A DNA stretch of 64,000 nucleotides from an uncultured Paracoccaceae bacterium (GCA_937146765.1 CAKZRP010000037.1:1-64000), one strand, 5' to 3'; positions 1 to 10,552 are shown, numbered from the stretch's first letter. Translations and numbers: made by a program. Notes: generated by a model not told the origin, from the sequence alone.

Positions 1-900
1 GCCGGCGGAGTTCTTGCCCGGGCCCGCGTGGTCGCGGCCGACGATGAAATGGGTGCAGCCGTGGTTCTTGCGGATGATGCCGTGCCAGACCGCCTCGCGG
101 GGGCCGGCCATGCGCATGGCGAGGTTCAGGAGCGACATGGAGGTGGTGGCCGCCGGATATTTGTCCAGCACCGCCTCGTAGCAGCGCACGCGGGTGAAGT
201 GGTCCACGTCGCCGGGTTTGGTCATGCCGACAACCGGGTGGATCAGCAGGTTGGCCTGGGCTTCGCGCGCGGCGCGGAAGGTCAGCTCCTGGTGGGCGCG
301 GTGCAGCGGGTTGCGGGTCTGGAAGGCCACGACCTTGTTCCAGCCGACCTTGCGGAAATAGGCGCGCAGCTCGTTGGGGGTGTCGCGACGGGCGCGGAAG
401 TCATAATGCACCGGCTGCTGGATGCCGGTCACCGGGCCACCGAGATAGATCTTGCCTGCTTGGTTGTGCAGGTAGTTCACCGCCGGGTGGGCGTCATCAT
501 CGGCGCCAAAGACCTTCTCGGCCTCGCGGGCCTTGTTCGGCTCCCAGCGGTCGGTCACGGTCATGGTGGCGAGAATGACGCCTTCCTGATCGCGCAGGGC
601 AATATCCTGGCCGATTTCGATGGAGGCGGCAAAGGCCTCGGAGACATCGAGGGTGATCGGCATCGGCCAGAGCTGACCGTCGGCAAGGCGCATGTTCTCG
701 ACGACGCCGTTGTAATCGGCCTCGGAGAGGAACCCCTTGAGCGGGTTGAAGCCGCCGTTCATCAGGAGTTCGAGATCGCAAATCTGGCGCGGGGTCAGGT
801 CGTGGCTGGTCAGGCTGGCCGCTTCGACCTTCAGCTTCTGTGCGGAATCATAAGATACATAGAGCTCCGGGATCGGAGCCAAATTACTCGACATGGTCAT
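1..900 (-). CDS. sat: ATP sulfurylase (sulfate adenylyltransferase), N-terminal 300 residues; gene runs off the left edge
   Basis: Catalyses ATP + sulfate to adenylylsulfate (APS), the first step of sulfate activation in the cytoplasm. The frame is open from an ATG at 900 ([17 protein letters not shown]) to the window edge. Residues 1 to about 165 match the N-terminal PUA-like domain. The catalytic domain follows, with the nucleotide-binding motif QTRNPLH at residues 194-200 and GRDHAGPGK from residue 288. A second in-frame ATG at 894 is an alternative start. In Rhodobacterales this enzyme is often fused to a C-terminal APS kinase (CysC), but that part would lie outside the window, so bifunctionality is inference. 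It is transcribed in the same direction as the cyclase gene upstream, with a 268-bp gap. Confidence 0.9.
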   Translation of the reverse strand, partial: MTMSSNLAPIPELYVSYDSAQKLKVEAASLTSHDLTPRQICDLELLMNGGFNPLKGFLSEADYNGVVENMRLADGQLWPMPITLDVSEAFAASIEIGQDIALRDQEGVILATMTVTDRWEPNKAREAEKVFGADDDAHPAVNYLHNQAGKIYLGGPVTGIQQPVHYDFRARRDTPNELRAYFRKVGWNKVVAFQTRNPLHRAHQELTFRAAREAQANLLIHPVVGMTKPGDVDHFTRVRCYEAVLDKYPAATTSMSLLNLAMRMAGPREAVWHGIIRKNHGCTHFIVGRDHAGPGKNSAG

Positions 901-1168
901 AGGAAGTCTCTCTCGTCTGGCGTCGCACTCAAAAATCACAGCGCTGGCTGGGCAATAGCGCCTGAATGTGACGCTTGTCTAGCCGCATCGCAGAATAAGG
1001 AGAATGTGGGCGTTTTTTGCCGACAATTGCATCGAGGTCACGCGATTGCGCGGCAAAACGGAACAGAACGCGCGGGTTTTGGGCAATCGGCGGACCTGTG
1101 TCTGCTGCAAGGGCAGTCCTGCCCCTGTCCGGGCTCCTTTGGATGGCGGCGGCGGGCTGGGGGAGCGC

Positions 1169-2857
1169 TCAGACCGCGGCCGGCGCATCAAGAGTCGCCA
1201 CCACATCGGCGAGGCTAGAGGCGCGGGGCAGGGGCAGGGCGGTCACCGGGCGGTCGACGCCGCGCAGCTCGAAGGTCTGCAGGCCCTGTTCCGGCAGTCC
1301 GAGGCCGGCAGCCTCGAAAACCGCACGCGAGACCAGAAGCTCCACCCCGAGGTCCTTGGTCTTGGCCTCGAGACGGCTGGCGGCATTGACGGTGGCGCCG
1401 ATCAGGGTGCGCGGTGCCAGCCCGGCGGCGCCGATCTCGCCCAGCACCACGGTGCCCGCGTGCAACCCCATGCCGATGCGCACCGGCTCCTCGCCTTCGG
1501 AGGCCAGAAGCCGGTTGAACCGCGCCAGCGCCACCCCGATATCGGCGGCCGCCGCCAGACCGGCGCGGGCGGAGCTCTGGGCGTCGCGGGTCTCGAACAG
1601 GGCGAGCATCCCGTCGCCCATGTATTTGTCCACGGTGCCGCCGGCGCGGGTCACCTCGGGCACCACCGCGTCGAAGAACCGGTTGAGCAGGAAGACCACG
1701 TCATAGGGCAAAAGCCCGGCCGAGCGGGCGGTAAAGCCGCGAATGTCGAGGAACAGCACCGCGAGGGTCTTTTCCTCGCCCTGGGCGGCATGGACCTGAC
1801 GGCGCCCCTTGGGCGAGTAGATGCGTTTCACCGTCAGCGCGGCGCTGGGGCGGATCTGGCAGGCGAGGCGCACGTTCGGGGCGGCATTCACCGCCGCAAG
1901 GCTGCGGGCCTCGGCGGCGCTGGGCGGCGGCAGCTCCTCCAGCCCCTCGGTCACCGCCACTCGGCAGGTGGTGCAGCGCCCCTTGCCGCCGCAGAGCGAG
2001 GGATGCGGGATCCCCTTCATCTGCGACATTTCCAGCAGGGTCAGCCCGCGGTCGGCGGTGATCTCCGGCCCGTCCTCGTAGCGCACCCTTACCGAGCGGC
2101 TGCGTTGCAGCAGACGGCGCAGGGCATAAAAGGCCGTCGCCAGCCCCAGCAGCCCGAAGAAGAGCCATTGGCCGGTACGGGTCACCTCCGCCAGATGCGC
2201 GGCCTCCGTCGCGTCGGGCCAGTTGAAGTCGGCCATGATCTCGGCGGCAAGACCGTCTTCGGCAAAGAAGCCCCACATCCGGCGGCCCTCGGTCACCAGC
2301 CCGGCCAGCGCCAGGGCGGGCACCAGCACCGCAACCCCGATCATGTAGGGCACGAGGCCGCTCCACCAGCGGGTCAGCCGCAGCCACATGTGCAACCCGA
2401 TGCAGCCATGCAGCCAGACCACCAGCAGCAGGAGAAACTGCTGCAGCGCCTCGGGGCCGGTCCACATCATCAGGATGATGGAGGACATCTCGTCCTCGAC
2501 ATCAAAGACCCATTCGGCATAGCTGGCGTGCACCACATGCTGCACCAGCTGCAAGGGGATCAGCACGCCAAGCAGCAATTGCAGCCATTGGCTGAAGGAC
2601 ATCCTGAGCGTCCGCCGCATCGCCACCTGCCAGAGCGCCAGCGCGCCATGGGTGAGGAGGGCGCCAAAGAGCACCGCCTGACCGACAGGATTGTCGGTGA
2701 TGGCAAGCCGCGCGTCCTGCACCGCCTCCATCAGTTCGGGCGAGACCAGCCCGGCGGCGACATTGAGGAAGTGGAAGAAGACAAAGACGAAAAGCACCAG
2801 CCCCGAGGCCAGCCGGCTGCGGTGCGTCCAATTGCCTTGCCAAAGCGCGTTTGCCAC
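1169..2857 (-). CDS. CyaC-like membrane adenylate cyclase with heme-type membrane anchor and 2Fe-2S domain
   Basis: A 562-residue class III nucleotide cyclase, probably making cAMP in response to redox state. Residues 15-250 contain about six membrane helices with histidines H29, H70, H107/H110 and H150/H156, resembling the tetra-histidine diheme anchor of succinate dehydrogenase-type subunits. Residues 255-345 form a ferredoxin-like domain with C289, C295, C298 and C333, a C-x5-C-x2-C spacing as in NqrF/adrenodoxin types. The catalytic domain (365-545) has metal aspartates D371 (DIRGFT) and D415 (KYMGDG), and the asparagine and arginine of TVNAASR. Sinorhizobium meliloti CyaC, described as a quinone-responsive diheme-B and iron-sulfur cyclase, has this same layout. 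The substrate-determining lysine favours ATP. It stands alone, with a 284-bp upstream region. Confidence 0.88.
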   Translation of the reverse strand: MANALWQGNWTHRSRLASGLVLFVFVFFHFLNVAAGLVSPELMEAVQDARLAITDNPVGQAVLFGALLTHGALALWQVAMRRTLRMSFSQWLQLLLGVLIPLQLVQHVVHASYAEWVFDVEDEMSSIILMMWTGPEALQQFLLLLVVWLHGCIGLHMWLRLTRWWSGLVPYMIGVAVLVPALALAGLVTEGRRMWGFFAEDGLAAEIMADFNWPDATEAAHLAEVTRTGQWLFFGLLGLATAFYALRRLLQRSRSVRVRYEDGPEITADRGLTLLEMSQMKGIPHPSLCGGKGRCTTCRVAVTEGLEELPPPSAAEARSLAAVNAAPNVRLACQIRPSAALTVKRIYSPKGRRQVHAAQGEEKTLAVLFLDIRGFTARSAGLLPYDVVFLLNRFFDAVVPEVTRAGGTVDKYMGDGMLALFETRDAQSSARAGLAAAADIGVALARFNRLLASEGEEPVRIGMGLHAGTVVLGEIGAAGLAPRTLIGATVNAASRLEAKTKDLGVELLVSRAVFEAAGLGLPEQGLQTFELRGVDRPVTALPLPRASSLADVVATLDAPAAV

Positions 2858-3141
2858 GTCTGTTCTGTCCCTTGGAAAATCTGTCCCTTGGTTTAGGCCA
2901 AGTGGGACAGGCTGTCACCTGCGCAGACAGAGAGGCAGACAGAGAGACTGTGTCGGGGTGGAGCCCGGAACCAGTTCAATTTGAACGTCAAAGATGACAC
3001 GAAGACCTCGGCAGCCCTCTGAGCCCCTTCGCAGGACGCGAGCTGGGGGCCGCAGTCCGGTCTTGCCACGATCAAGAAAACGGCTCCCGAAGTTCCCTTC
3101 GAGAGCCGTTCTGACGGGATGTCGCCTGATGTCGCCTGAGG
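2858..3141. other. Intergenic region upstream of the cyclase gene, with a perfect palindrome
   Basis: No gene seen. It contains duplicated short words (TCTGTCCCTTGG twice near 2861-2893, GCAGACAGAGAG twice near 2924-2950), the palindrome GTTCAATTTGAAC at 2974-2986, and the trxB terminator at 3079-3110. The palindrome sits about 117 bp upstream of the cyclase start and is a candidate operator. Confidence 0.5.
3079..3110 (-). terminator. Rho-independent terminator of trxB
   Basis: An 8-bp stem AACGGCTC/GAGCCGTT continues into CGAA/TTCG around a short loop. On the minus strand it is followed by a T-rich run. It lies just downstream of the trxB stop codon. Confidence 0.75.
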
Positions 3142-4309
<1,168 letters not shown>

Positions 4310-4340
4310 AAACGCAAAAATTGTCAGGAGTAGACATCCC

Positions 4341-4841
4341 ATGGTCACCACACGTCTGGATCCGATCGACCGCAAGATTCTGTCGGAGCTGCAGGCCGAT
4401 GGGCGGATGACGAATGTCGAGCTGGCCAAACGGGTCGGCATTTCCGCCCCGCCCTGCCTGCGCCGGGTGCGCGCGCTGGAGGAGGCCGGGCTGATCCGGG
4501 GCTATCATGCGGATGTGAACGACCGCGAGCTGGGGTTCGAGGTGCAGGTCTTTGCCATGGTCGGCCTCGAAAGCCAGGCCGAGGCGGAGCTGTCGGCCTT
4601 TGAAGCCAAATGCCGCAGCTGGCCTCTGGTGCGCGAGTGCCATATGCTGAACGGCGAGGTGGATTTCATCCTCAAATGCGTGGCGCCGGACCTGTCGACC
4701 TTCCAGAGCTTTCTGACAGGCCAGCTTTTGACCACGCCGAATGTGGCCAGCGTCAAGACATCGCTGGTCATCCGCGGCGCCAAGGACGAGCCGGGCGTGC
4801 CCTTCGACGTGCTTGAGGAACGTCTGGCCCGCGAGGCCTGA
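4341..4841 (+). CDS. Lrp/AsnC family transcriptional regulator
   Basis: A 166-residue DNA-binding regulator. The N-terminal helix-turn-helix (about 6-55) reads LDPIDRKILSELQADGRMTNVELAKRVGIS with the expected recognition helix. The C-terminal RAM/AsnC effector domain follows (about 70-150). The ATG at 4341 is chosen because AGGAG lies 10 bp upstream at 4326-4330; an upstream extension of the frame has no family similarity. Members of this family respond to amino acids. The effector here cannot be read from sequence. Divergent from trxB. Confidence 0.93.
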   Translation: MVTTRLDPIDRKILSELQADGRMTNVELAKRVGISAPPCLRRVRALEEAGLIRGYHADVNDRELGFEVQVFAMVGLESQAEAELSAFEAKCRSWPLVRECHMLNGEVDFILKCVAPDLSTFQSFLTGQLLTTPNVASVKTSLVIRGAKDEPGVPFDVLEERLAREA

Positions 4842-4964
4842 GGAGGGCGCGCAGATAGATGCCATCTTGCGGGGGAGGCCCGCTTTCGGGCATGAGCGCG
4901 CCAGCACAGGCACAAGCCCGGGCCCGAACAGGGGCACGGGCGCAGGCAAAAGGGGATCATCACC

Positions 4965-5135
4965 ATGAACTACGGCAAATCCGGCGCCACCAAGGCGGGC
5001 AAGAACAAACCCCGTCACAGCGAACACAACGCCAAGGGGTCCGACAAGAATCCCTATAACCAGCAATCCTCGAAAGAGGAATTGCTGAAGCGGATGAAGG
5101 CGGCCGCAGAGAAGAAGAAGGCCGACGAGGCCTGA
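4965..5135 (+). CDS. Small basic conserved-type protein, 56 residues, unknown function
   Basis: A short lysine-rich protein (MNYGKSGATKAGKNKP at the start) with a probably disordered N-terminal half rich in Lys, Asn and Gly. The C-terminal half is a likely amphipathic helix (about 36-54, KEELLKRMKAAAEKKK). An AGGGGATC Shine-Dalgarno-like element sits about 8 bp upstream of the ATG. It follows the Lrp gene by 123 bp on the same strand. The sequence resembles small uncharacterised proteins of Rhodobacterales, but that is recollection, not a search. No function can be assigned; a nucleic-acid or ribosome-associated role is possible from charge alone. Confidence 0.65.
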   Translation: MNYGKSGATKAGKNKPRHSEHNAKGSDKNPYNQQSSKEELLKRMKAAAEKKKADEA

Positions 5136-5248
5136 GGCCCGCTGACGCTGCGGTCGACCGGACAACACCCGTGTCGGCCGCAGCCGGGCCTTCTTGGCGG
5201 CCTCCGGGGCAGGGGCGCCCGCTGCGGCGGGATGCCTGCGTGCTCGCG

Positions 5249-6538
5249 CTATTGGCCTGCGACGGGCAGGTGCCTGACCAGCATCAGGCACAGGATCACC
5301 GCAAGCCCAAGAAACATCGACCCGACGATCCATGCGACGGGGGTGGAATAGAGCTCGGCGAGGGTTCCGGCGCAGAGCAAGCCCAAGGCGGCCCCCAACT
5401 GTTGGATCAGCGATCTCAGGGACAGCATGGTCGACCGCTGACGGTCCTGCACACATCGATGCAGGATGCTGCTGGCGGGCGTCTCGCTGATACCCAGGAT
5501 CACGGAATAGAGGACAAAGGCGGCCACAAAGCCAAGGATGCCGCCCTGTAAGGCCAGGGCGACCTGAACACCTGCGAGGCCAGCGAAGGTCGCCGCAAGC
5601 GTCGTTGCGTGCTGCCGCCGGAAGATCCGGCTGACGTAGGGCGACAGGACTGCACCAAAGGCGATGGAAAAGAAATAGGTCGCGGTCACGGCGCCAATGA
5701 CGGTATTGGCATAGCCCGCCTCCAGCATCGGCTTGGCGTGGGTTGGCCAGAACACCTCGACCGGATTGGTGGCCATCAGGAAGCAGGCCAGCGCCGCCAG
5801 CAGGAGCGAGAGTGCGGGATGCCTCAGGGCGAGAAGGCCCGCATCCGTGATCACCACGGGCACCTTTGCGAACCCCTGCCGGAGAGCCTTCGGGGACATC
5901 GGGCGCGGGTCCTCGACAATGGCCAGCAGGGTGAACAGGAACACGCCCAGCATCACGGCAAAGCTGGCGGCATAGGACACATCATAGATGCTGAACCCTG
6001 CGCGGGCCGCGACCGGGCCCAGAACATCGGGCAGAAGACCGCCGAGAACCGCGCCGGTGGCCAGGCCCAGGGCATTGGCCGATTGCGCCCTCGCCAGCGC
6101 GGGCTGGACATCCACATTTGGCGCGGCTGCCTTGAAGGTTTCGACAAACCACGCATCCAGCGTCCCCGACCTCAGCGCACGTCCAAATCCGATGCAGGCA
6201 AAAGACAGGGCGAGAACATGGAAATCGCTGCTTGAGAGGAAGAGCGCGAGCGATGTCAAACTGGCGACAACCGCAGTCAGAAAGACCGGCTTGCGTCCGA
6301 TACTGTCCGCAAGGCCGCCAAAAGGCAGCTCCATCGTCAAGGTGGTGAGGGAATAGACCCCGAAGAGAAGCGAGATCTGAACGAGGTCCATGCCCCGGTC
6401 GGTCAGGGCCAGTGCGACAACGGCAACCGTCAACCCCATCGCAAGGCGATCAAGGAACTGGTGGATCTGAAACACCCGGATGTGCCGTTGCGCCGCGCCG
6501 CTCAGTGCTGTGAAGGAAAACTCTGTTTCTGGTGCCAT
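5249..6538 (-). CDS. Major facilitator superfamily transporter
   Basis: A polytopic inner-membrane protein of about 429 residues with roughly 12 hydrophobic segments and an MFS loop 2-3 signature (GGLADSIGRKPVF). It is probably a proton-coupled exporter, substrate unknown. The ATG at 6538 (MAPETEFSFTAL) is preferred. A GTG at 6571 would add 11 residues and cannot be excluded. It lies 116 bp downstream of the Hint-domain gene on the same strand, so co-transcription is possible. Confidence 0.85.
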   Translation of the reverse strand: MAPETEFSFTALSGAAQRHIRVFQIHQFLDRLAMGLTVAVVALALTDRGMDLVQISLLFGVYSLTTLTMELPFGGLADSIGRKPVFLTAVVASLTSLALFLSSSDFHVLALSFACIGFGRALRSGTLDAWFVETFKAAAPNVDVQPALARAQSANALGLATGAVLGGLLPDVLGPVAARAGFSIYDVSYAASFAVMLGVFLFTLLAIVEDPRPMSPKALRQGFAKVPVVITDAGLLALRHPALSLLLAALACFLMATNPVEVFWPTHAKPMLEAGYANTVIGAVTATYFFSIAFGAVLSPYVSRIFRRQHATTLAATFAGLAGVQVALALQGGILGFVAAFVLYSVILGISETPASSILHRCVQDRQRSTMLSLRSLIQQLGAALGLLCAGTLAELYSTPVAWIVGSMFLGLAVILCLMLVRHLPVAGQ

Positions 6539-6654
6539 GTCGGCAACTTCGGTGTTTCTGCGATCCCGCACAATCCCCGAGATGCGCCGCCCACCGCTCG
6601 GCTTGCGTCACTGCGCAAAACGAAGGCCAACAGGGTCTCGTCGTCCCCCGGCCC

Positions 6655-7413
6655 TCAGGCCTGCAGGCTGCGGGCGCGGTCGAAGGCGAGGGGGCCGAAG
6701 TCGGCGATGCTCTCCACATGGGGGAACATGTTGAGGAACAGGGTCTTGATCGGATAGCTCACCAGCCGCAGGGCGTCGATGCCGGGGTGGTAGGTCTCGA
6801 ACTCCAGCCCGCCGACCCGGATCACCGCATGGCGGGCGAGGCAGAGGTGGTACATGTCCACCGGCGCCGGCGGCGCGGTCTCGACGATCTGCATGCCGTC
6901 GAGGAATTCCTGCGCCGGGGTCAGGAGCGGGCCGCTGGTCTCCGCATGGCGCAGGTGCAGTGGCGTGCGCAGCAGCCGGGCGGCCGGGCCGCAGACCACG
7001 CAGGACATCGGTTTTTCCATGCCGAGGCTGTCGGCCATGAAGCTGGTCAGCGCCTGCGGGCGGCCGGCGGCGGAGCTGCGGCCGGGGATGAGCGTGGTCA
7101 TCCCCTTCCACAGGAGCGTGCGGTGGTCGCCGTCGCGGGTCCAGATCCGGTCACCGGGGCAGAGATCCTCGATCGCCACCGGCCCCATGTCGGTCTCCAC
7201 CAGCGAGCCACGGGTGAAGGCGGTGAAGGCCTGTTCGAACAGCGGCAGGGCCGGGGCGATGTGACGGGTCTCGGCCAGCTGGCCGCCGGGCAGGAGGCTG
7301 GTCACCTCGTAGCGGCGCAATTGCGGTTTCTGCTCGCCCGCATGGTCGCGCAACAAGGGTTGCGTGCGGGTGATATTGGCGGCAGCGCGCTGCAAGGAGT
7401 GAGGTATGGTCAT
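6655..7413 (-). CDS. Hint (hedgehog/intein-type) domain protein without the usual catalytic cysteine
   Basis: A 252-residue protein. Residues about 65-215 match the Hint_2 type common in Rhodobacterales: AFTRGSLVETDMGPVAIEDLCPGDRIWTRDG, then a TLLWKG strand and a C-terminal LEFETYHPGIDALRL segment. The position where autoprocessing Hint domains carry the splicing cysteine or serine reads AFTRGS, with Ala in place of Cys, so autocleavage is unlikely by the standard route. The ATG at 7413 has GGGG just upstream; longer in-frame extension is poor coding sequence. It lies downstream of pgeF with a 400-bp gap. Role unknown. Confidence 0.8.
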   Translation of the reverse strand: MTIPHSLQRAAANITRTQPLLRDHAGEQKPQLRRYEVTSLLPGGQLAETRHIAPALPLFEQAFTAFTRGSLVETDMGPVAIEDLCPGDRIWTRDGDHRTLLWKGMTTLIPGRSSAAGRPQALTSFMADSLGMEKPMSCVVCGPAARLLRTPLHLRHAETSGPLLTPAQEFLDGMQIVETAPPAPVDMYHLCLARHAVIRVGGLEFETYHPGIDALRLVSYPIKTLFLNMFPHVESIADFGPLAFDRARSLQA

Positions 7414-7812
7414 TGTCCCCGGCCCTTTGTCGGTTATGCGCAGGCTTCCGGCCCCCACCGAAATCCTGCACGGATGGCACGGCTCTGGCGCGGAGGCGCA
7501 GACCCGGCACGGCATGTCGTATATTCCGTTTTCGACGAGCATTGAGGTTTGAATATGACCGGTCCGCGGCAGGGGGGCATCGGATCGGGAAAAACTGTCA
7601 CAAAAGGGTGTGGTTCTTAGGGAACTGGAATCAAAAGGGAAATAATCGCCTGCTCTGGTCTGGTCGGAGGCCAGGGCCGAGGCGAGAGCGCGAATGTGGC
7701 GGCGAGGCGACCGCGCTGCCACAAAGACTTCTGCCAGATTAACGGCCGCCTGCCTGCCGCAGGGGCAGGTCGCCTGCGGTGCGGGTGCGGGTGCGCTGGC
7801 GGGCTTGCGGAG
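7414..7812. other. Intergenic region between pgeF and the Hint gene
   Basis: About 400 bp without a convincing gene. The frame of the Hint gene stays open through part of it, but the translation is compositionally poor and lacks homologous features. Near 7743-7775 there are overlapping GCCTGC/GCAGGC words that could fold just downstream of the pgeF stop codon, without a T-run. Promoter elements for the Hint gene are likely here but none is clear. Confidence 0.4.
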
Positions 7813-8580
7813 TCAGAGGCGGATGCAGGAGATCAGCCGACCGTAATCGGCCTCGCGCGCATGGGTGGTGCGGCGGTAGGAATAGAACAGGGTGGGATCG
7901 GAATAGGTGCAATGGCGGGTCCATTCGCTCTGCGCGATGCCGGCGGCGCGCAGCCGGGCCAGGCCGAAGGCGGGCAGGTCAAAGAGCATCCGGTCGCCGG
8001 TGCCATTGGCAAAGAAGCGGCCATTGCCCGTATCCTGTGCCATGAAATCCTCGAAGAATTCCGGTCCCACCTCATAGGCGCGCTGCGAGATGGTGGGGCC
8101 GATCACCGCGCGGATCGCCTCGCGCCGGGCGCCGAGCGCGAGCATCGCCTCCACCGTGGCCTCCAGCACCCCGTCGAGGGTGCCGCGCCAGCCGGCATGG
8201 GCGGCGCCGATCACCCCGGCCTCGGCATCGGCAAAGAGCACCGGCTGGCAATCGGCGGTCAGCACCGAGAGCACAAGGCCGGGGGTGGCGGTCACCAGCG
8301 CATCGACCCGCGGGCGCGGCGCCTGGGGATCCTGCGGCAGGGCCTCGACCACCGCCACCTCGGCGGAATGCACCTGATGCATGCCGATAAGGTGATCCGG
8401 CTCCGCCCCCATCGCCTCGGCCGCGCGGGCGCGGTTGATCAGCACCGCCTCGCGCTGGTCGGAGGAGCCGACGCCGCAATTCAATCCCTCGAAGATCCCC
8501 GAGGAGGCGCCGCCCCTGCGGGAGAAGAACCCGTGGCGGATCGGGGCCAGAAGATCGGAGGTGACGATTTCGAGAGTCAT
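7813..8580 (-). CDS. pgeF: PgeF/YfiH-family peptidoglycan editing factor (multicopper polyphenol oxidoreductase-like)
   Basis: A 255-residue member of the YfiH family. The zinc/copper-site motifs are present: H71 (MHQVHS), C111 (TADCQP) and H128 (HAGWRG). In E. coli the homologue removes peptidoglycan precursors that carry L-serine in place of L-alanine; other family members have been described as laccase-like or purine nucleoside phosphorylases. The ATG at 8580 overlaps the stop of midA by 4 bp (ATGA), so it is translationally coupled in the lgt-midA-pgeF operon. Confidence 0.92.
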   Translation of the reverse strand: MTLEIVTSDLLAPIRHGFFSRRGGASSGIFEGLNCGVGSSDQREAVLINRARAAEAMGAEPDHLIGMHQVHSAEVAVVEALPQDPQAPRPRVDALVTATPGLVLSVLTADCQPVLFADAEAGVIGAAHAGWRGTLDGVLEATVEAMLALGARREAIRAVIGPTISQRAYEVGPEFFEDFMAQDTGNGRFFANGTGDRMLFDLPAFGLARLRAAGIAQSEWTRHCTYSDPTLFYSYRRTTHAREADYGRLISCIRL

Positions 8581-9650
8581 TTTTCCAGTCCTGCGGGGGG
8601 CGGGGAAGTTTCGGGAAACAGGCCCAGCACTTTGAACAGGTTTCCCATTTCATCGGGATGCGTCAACCGGCGATGTGCGGTGATCAGCTGGTTGAGCGGA
8701 TCTGTGTCGAGCCCGGCGGCCAGCGCCTCGGCGCGGGCGGTGATGCCGAGCCGTTCGAGAAAGACGCCCTGGGTGGTGAGGCGACTGTGGGCGCAGCCCT
8801 GGGCACGGGCGGCGGCGGCGATCACCTCGAAATCCACATGGGTGGTGAGATCGGCGCGGCCCGGATCGGCGAGCGGATCGGCGGGCGCATGGGCGCGCAT
8901 CGCCTGCAGCGTATTGCCGAGCGAGCGCCAGTCGCCGTAATCGACGATCAGCGCCGCCCCGCCATGGCCCGCGATGCGCTGGGCGATGGCCTCGGTCACC
9001 ACGCTTGCCACCTCGCAATATTCTACCAGATCGCCGTCGCGGGTATCGCCAAGGCGATGGGACAGGGCGGGCTGGCCGGTGGCGGCACCGAGGCCGAAGC
9101 AGAGGCTCTCGCCATCGCCGCCAAAGCCGACCCGGCGTTCGCACCAGCCATTGCCCTGACGCTGGAACTGGCGCACCGGCAGCGCGTCGAAGAATTCATT
9201 GGCCACAAGAAAGAGGGGCTTTTGCGGCAGGTCCTCCACCGAAGCCAGCCAGCGCGGCGCGTAATCGGCCAGTGCTTCGGCCTGCAGCGCCTGCATCCTG
9301 GGCGCGGCCTCGATCAGGACCAGCTCCATCGCGTCCTGAAAGCCGGGGATGCCCCGGGTCGCGCGCAGCATGTCGGCCATCAGCGTGCCGCGCCCGGGGC
9401 CAAGCTCGGCCAGTGCAAAGGGTCCGGGCCGACCCTGGTCGAGCCAGGCCTGCACCAGCGCCAGGCCGAGAAGTTCGCCGAACATCTGGCTGATCTCGGG
9501 GGCGGTGATGAAATCCCCCTCGGCGCCGATGGCAGTCTGGCTGGTGTAATAGCCATGTTCGGGGTTGAGGAGACATTCGGACATGTAGTCGGCAATGCTC
9601 ATCGGCCCGTCGAGGCGGATGCGGCGGCGCAGGCTGTCGCGCAGGCTCAT
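8577..9650 (-). CDS. MidA/NDUFAF7-family class I SAM-dependent methyltransferase
   Basis: A 357-residue putative protein arginine methyltransferase. The family motifs are visible: [18 protein letters not shown] (about 46-63), the SAM-binding [15 protein letters not shown], the NEFFDALPV segment and VDYGDW. Eukaryotic NDUFAF7 symmetrically dimethylates an arginine of complex I subunit NDUFS2; bacterial substrates are not established. The start is the ATG at 9650, which overlaps the lgt stop by 4 bp. Confidence 0.92.
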   Translation of the reverse strand: MSLRDSLRRRIRLDGPMSIADYMSECLLNPEHGYYTSQTAIGAEGDFITAPEISQMFGELLGLALVQAWLDQGRPGPFALAELGPGRGTLMADMLRATRGIPGFQDAMELVLIEAAPRMQALQAEALADYAPRWLASVEDLPQKPLFLVANEFFDALPVRQFQRQGNGWCERRVGFGGDGESLCFGLGAATGQPALSHRLGDTRDGDLVEYCEVASVVTEAIAQRIAGHGGAALIVDYGDWRSLGNTLQAMRAHAPADPLADPGRADLTTHVDFEVIAAAARAQGCAHSRLTTQGVFLERLGITARAEALAAGLDTDPLNQLITAHRRLTHPDEMGNLFKVLGLFPETSPPPAGLEK

Positions 9651-10552
9651 GCGGTGGCCCCTGTGGTCTGGCGGCGGGCGCGCAGCAGGAACCAGAGGCC
9701 GAGGGCGATCATCGGCAGGGACAGGGCCTGACCCTGGGTCAGCCCGTAGCCGCCGATCTGCCAGGCGAGGCCCAGGGGGTTGCCCTCGGTCACGAATTGC
9801 GCGTCGGGCTGGCGGAAAAACTCGACCAGAAAGCGCGCGACCCCGTAGCCCGCAAGGAAGGTGCCAAGCACCCGGCCCGGCGCGTGGAAGGCGGCGCGGC
9901 GATAGACCAGCCAGAGGATCAGCGCGCCGAGGATCAGCCCCTCCATCGCCGCCTCGTAGAGCTGGCTGGGGTGGCGGGCGCAGATCTCGCCCAGGGCCTG
10001 GCCGCAGTCCTGCGCGGCGCGGCCCGGAAAGGCGACGCCCCAGGGCAGATCGGTGGCGCGGCCCCACAGCTCGGCATTGACGAAATTCGCCAGCCGCCCG
10101 AGCAGCAGGCCGGGGGCCACCGCATGGGCCACCAGATCAGCTATGGCGAGCCGGTCGATACCCTTGACGCGCGCATAGGCCCAGGCGGCGATCACCACGC
10201 CCAGGAGACCACCGTGAAAGGCCATGCCGCCCTCCCAGATGCGCAGGATCTGGGCCGGGTTCTCAAGGTAGACGCCGGGTTGGTAGAAGAGCGCGTAGCC
10301 CAGCCTGCCCCCGAGGATGACGCCGAGGATGATCCAGGTGATCAGATCCTCCACCTGCCGCGCGTTCATCGGCGGCTGCGCGGCGTGCCAGAGCGCCGGG
10401 CGGTTGACCGCGCGCACCGCAAGACCCCAGGCGATCAGGATGCCGACGATATAGGCCAGCGCATACCAGCGCAGGGCGAACTCCGTCCCGAAGAGGGAGA
10501 CCGAGAAAATCTCGGGCGAGAGGTTCGGGAATTGGATCATCTCTGCCAGCAT
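9647..10552 (-). CDS. lgt: Prolipoprotein diacylglyceryl transferase
   Basis: An inner-membrane enzyme that transfers diacylglyceryl from phosphatidylglycerol to the lipobox cysteine of prolipoproteins. About 301 residues with seven predicted membrane helices. The Lgt signature is clear: [13 protein letters not shown] and the [17 protein letters not shown] stretch with its conserved Arg and Asn. The ATG at 10552 is preferred over a TTG at 10579 because AGAGG lies just upstream. First gene of a tightly overlapping operon with midA and pgeF. Confidence 0.97.
   Translation of the reverse strand: MLAEMIQFPNLSPEIFSVSLFGTEFALRWYALAYIVGILIAWGLAVRAVNRPALWHAAQPPMNARQVEDLITWIILGVILGGRLGYALFYQPGVYLENPAQILRIWEGGMAFHGGLLGVVIAAWAYARVKGIDRLAIADLVAHAVAPGLLLGRLANFVNAELWGRATDLPWGVAFPGRAAQDCGQALGEICARHPSQLYEAAMEGLILGALILWLVYRRAAFHAPGRVLGTFLAGYGVARFLVEFFRQPDAQFVTEGNPLGLAWQIGGYGLTQGQALSLPMIALGLWFLLRARRQTTGATA

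Noticed and set aside
28..1218. Long plus-strand open frame over the ATP sulfurylase gene
   Set aside because: It is antisense to a gene with clear catalytic motifs ([16 protein letters not shown]) and its translation has no family features; a result of high GC content.
7414..7722. Extension of the Hint-protein gene upstream
   Set aside because: Poor composition and a GGGG ribosome site directly before the ATG at 7413.
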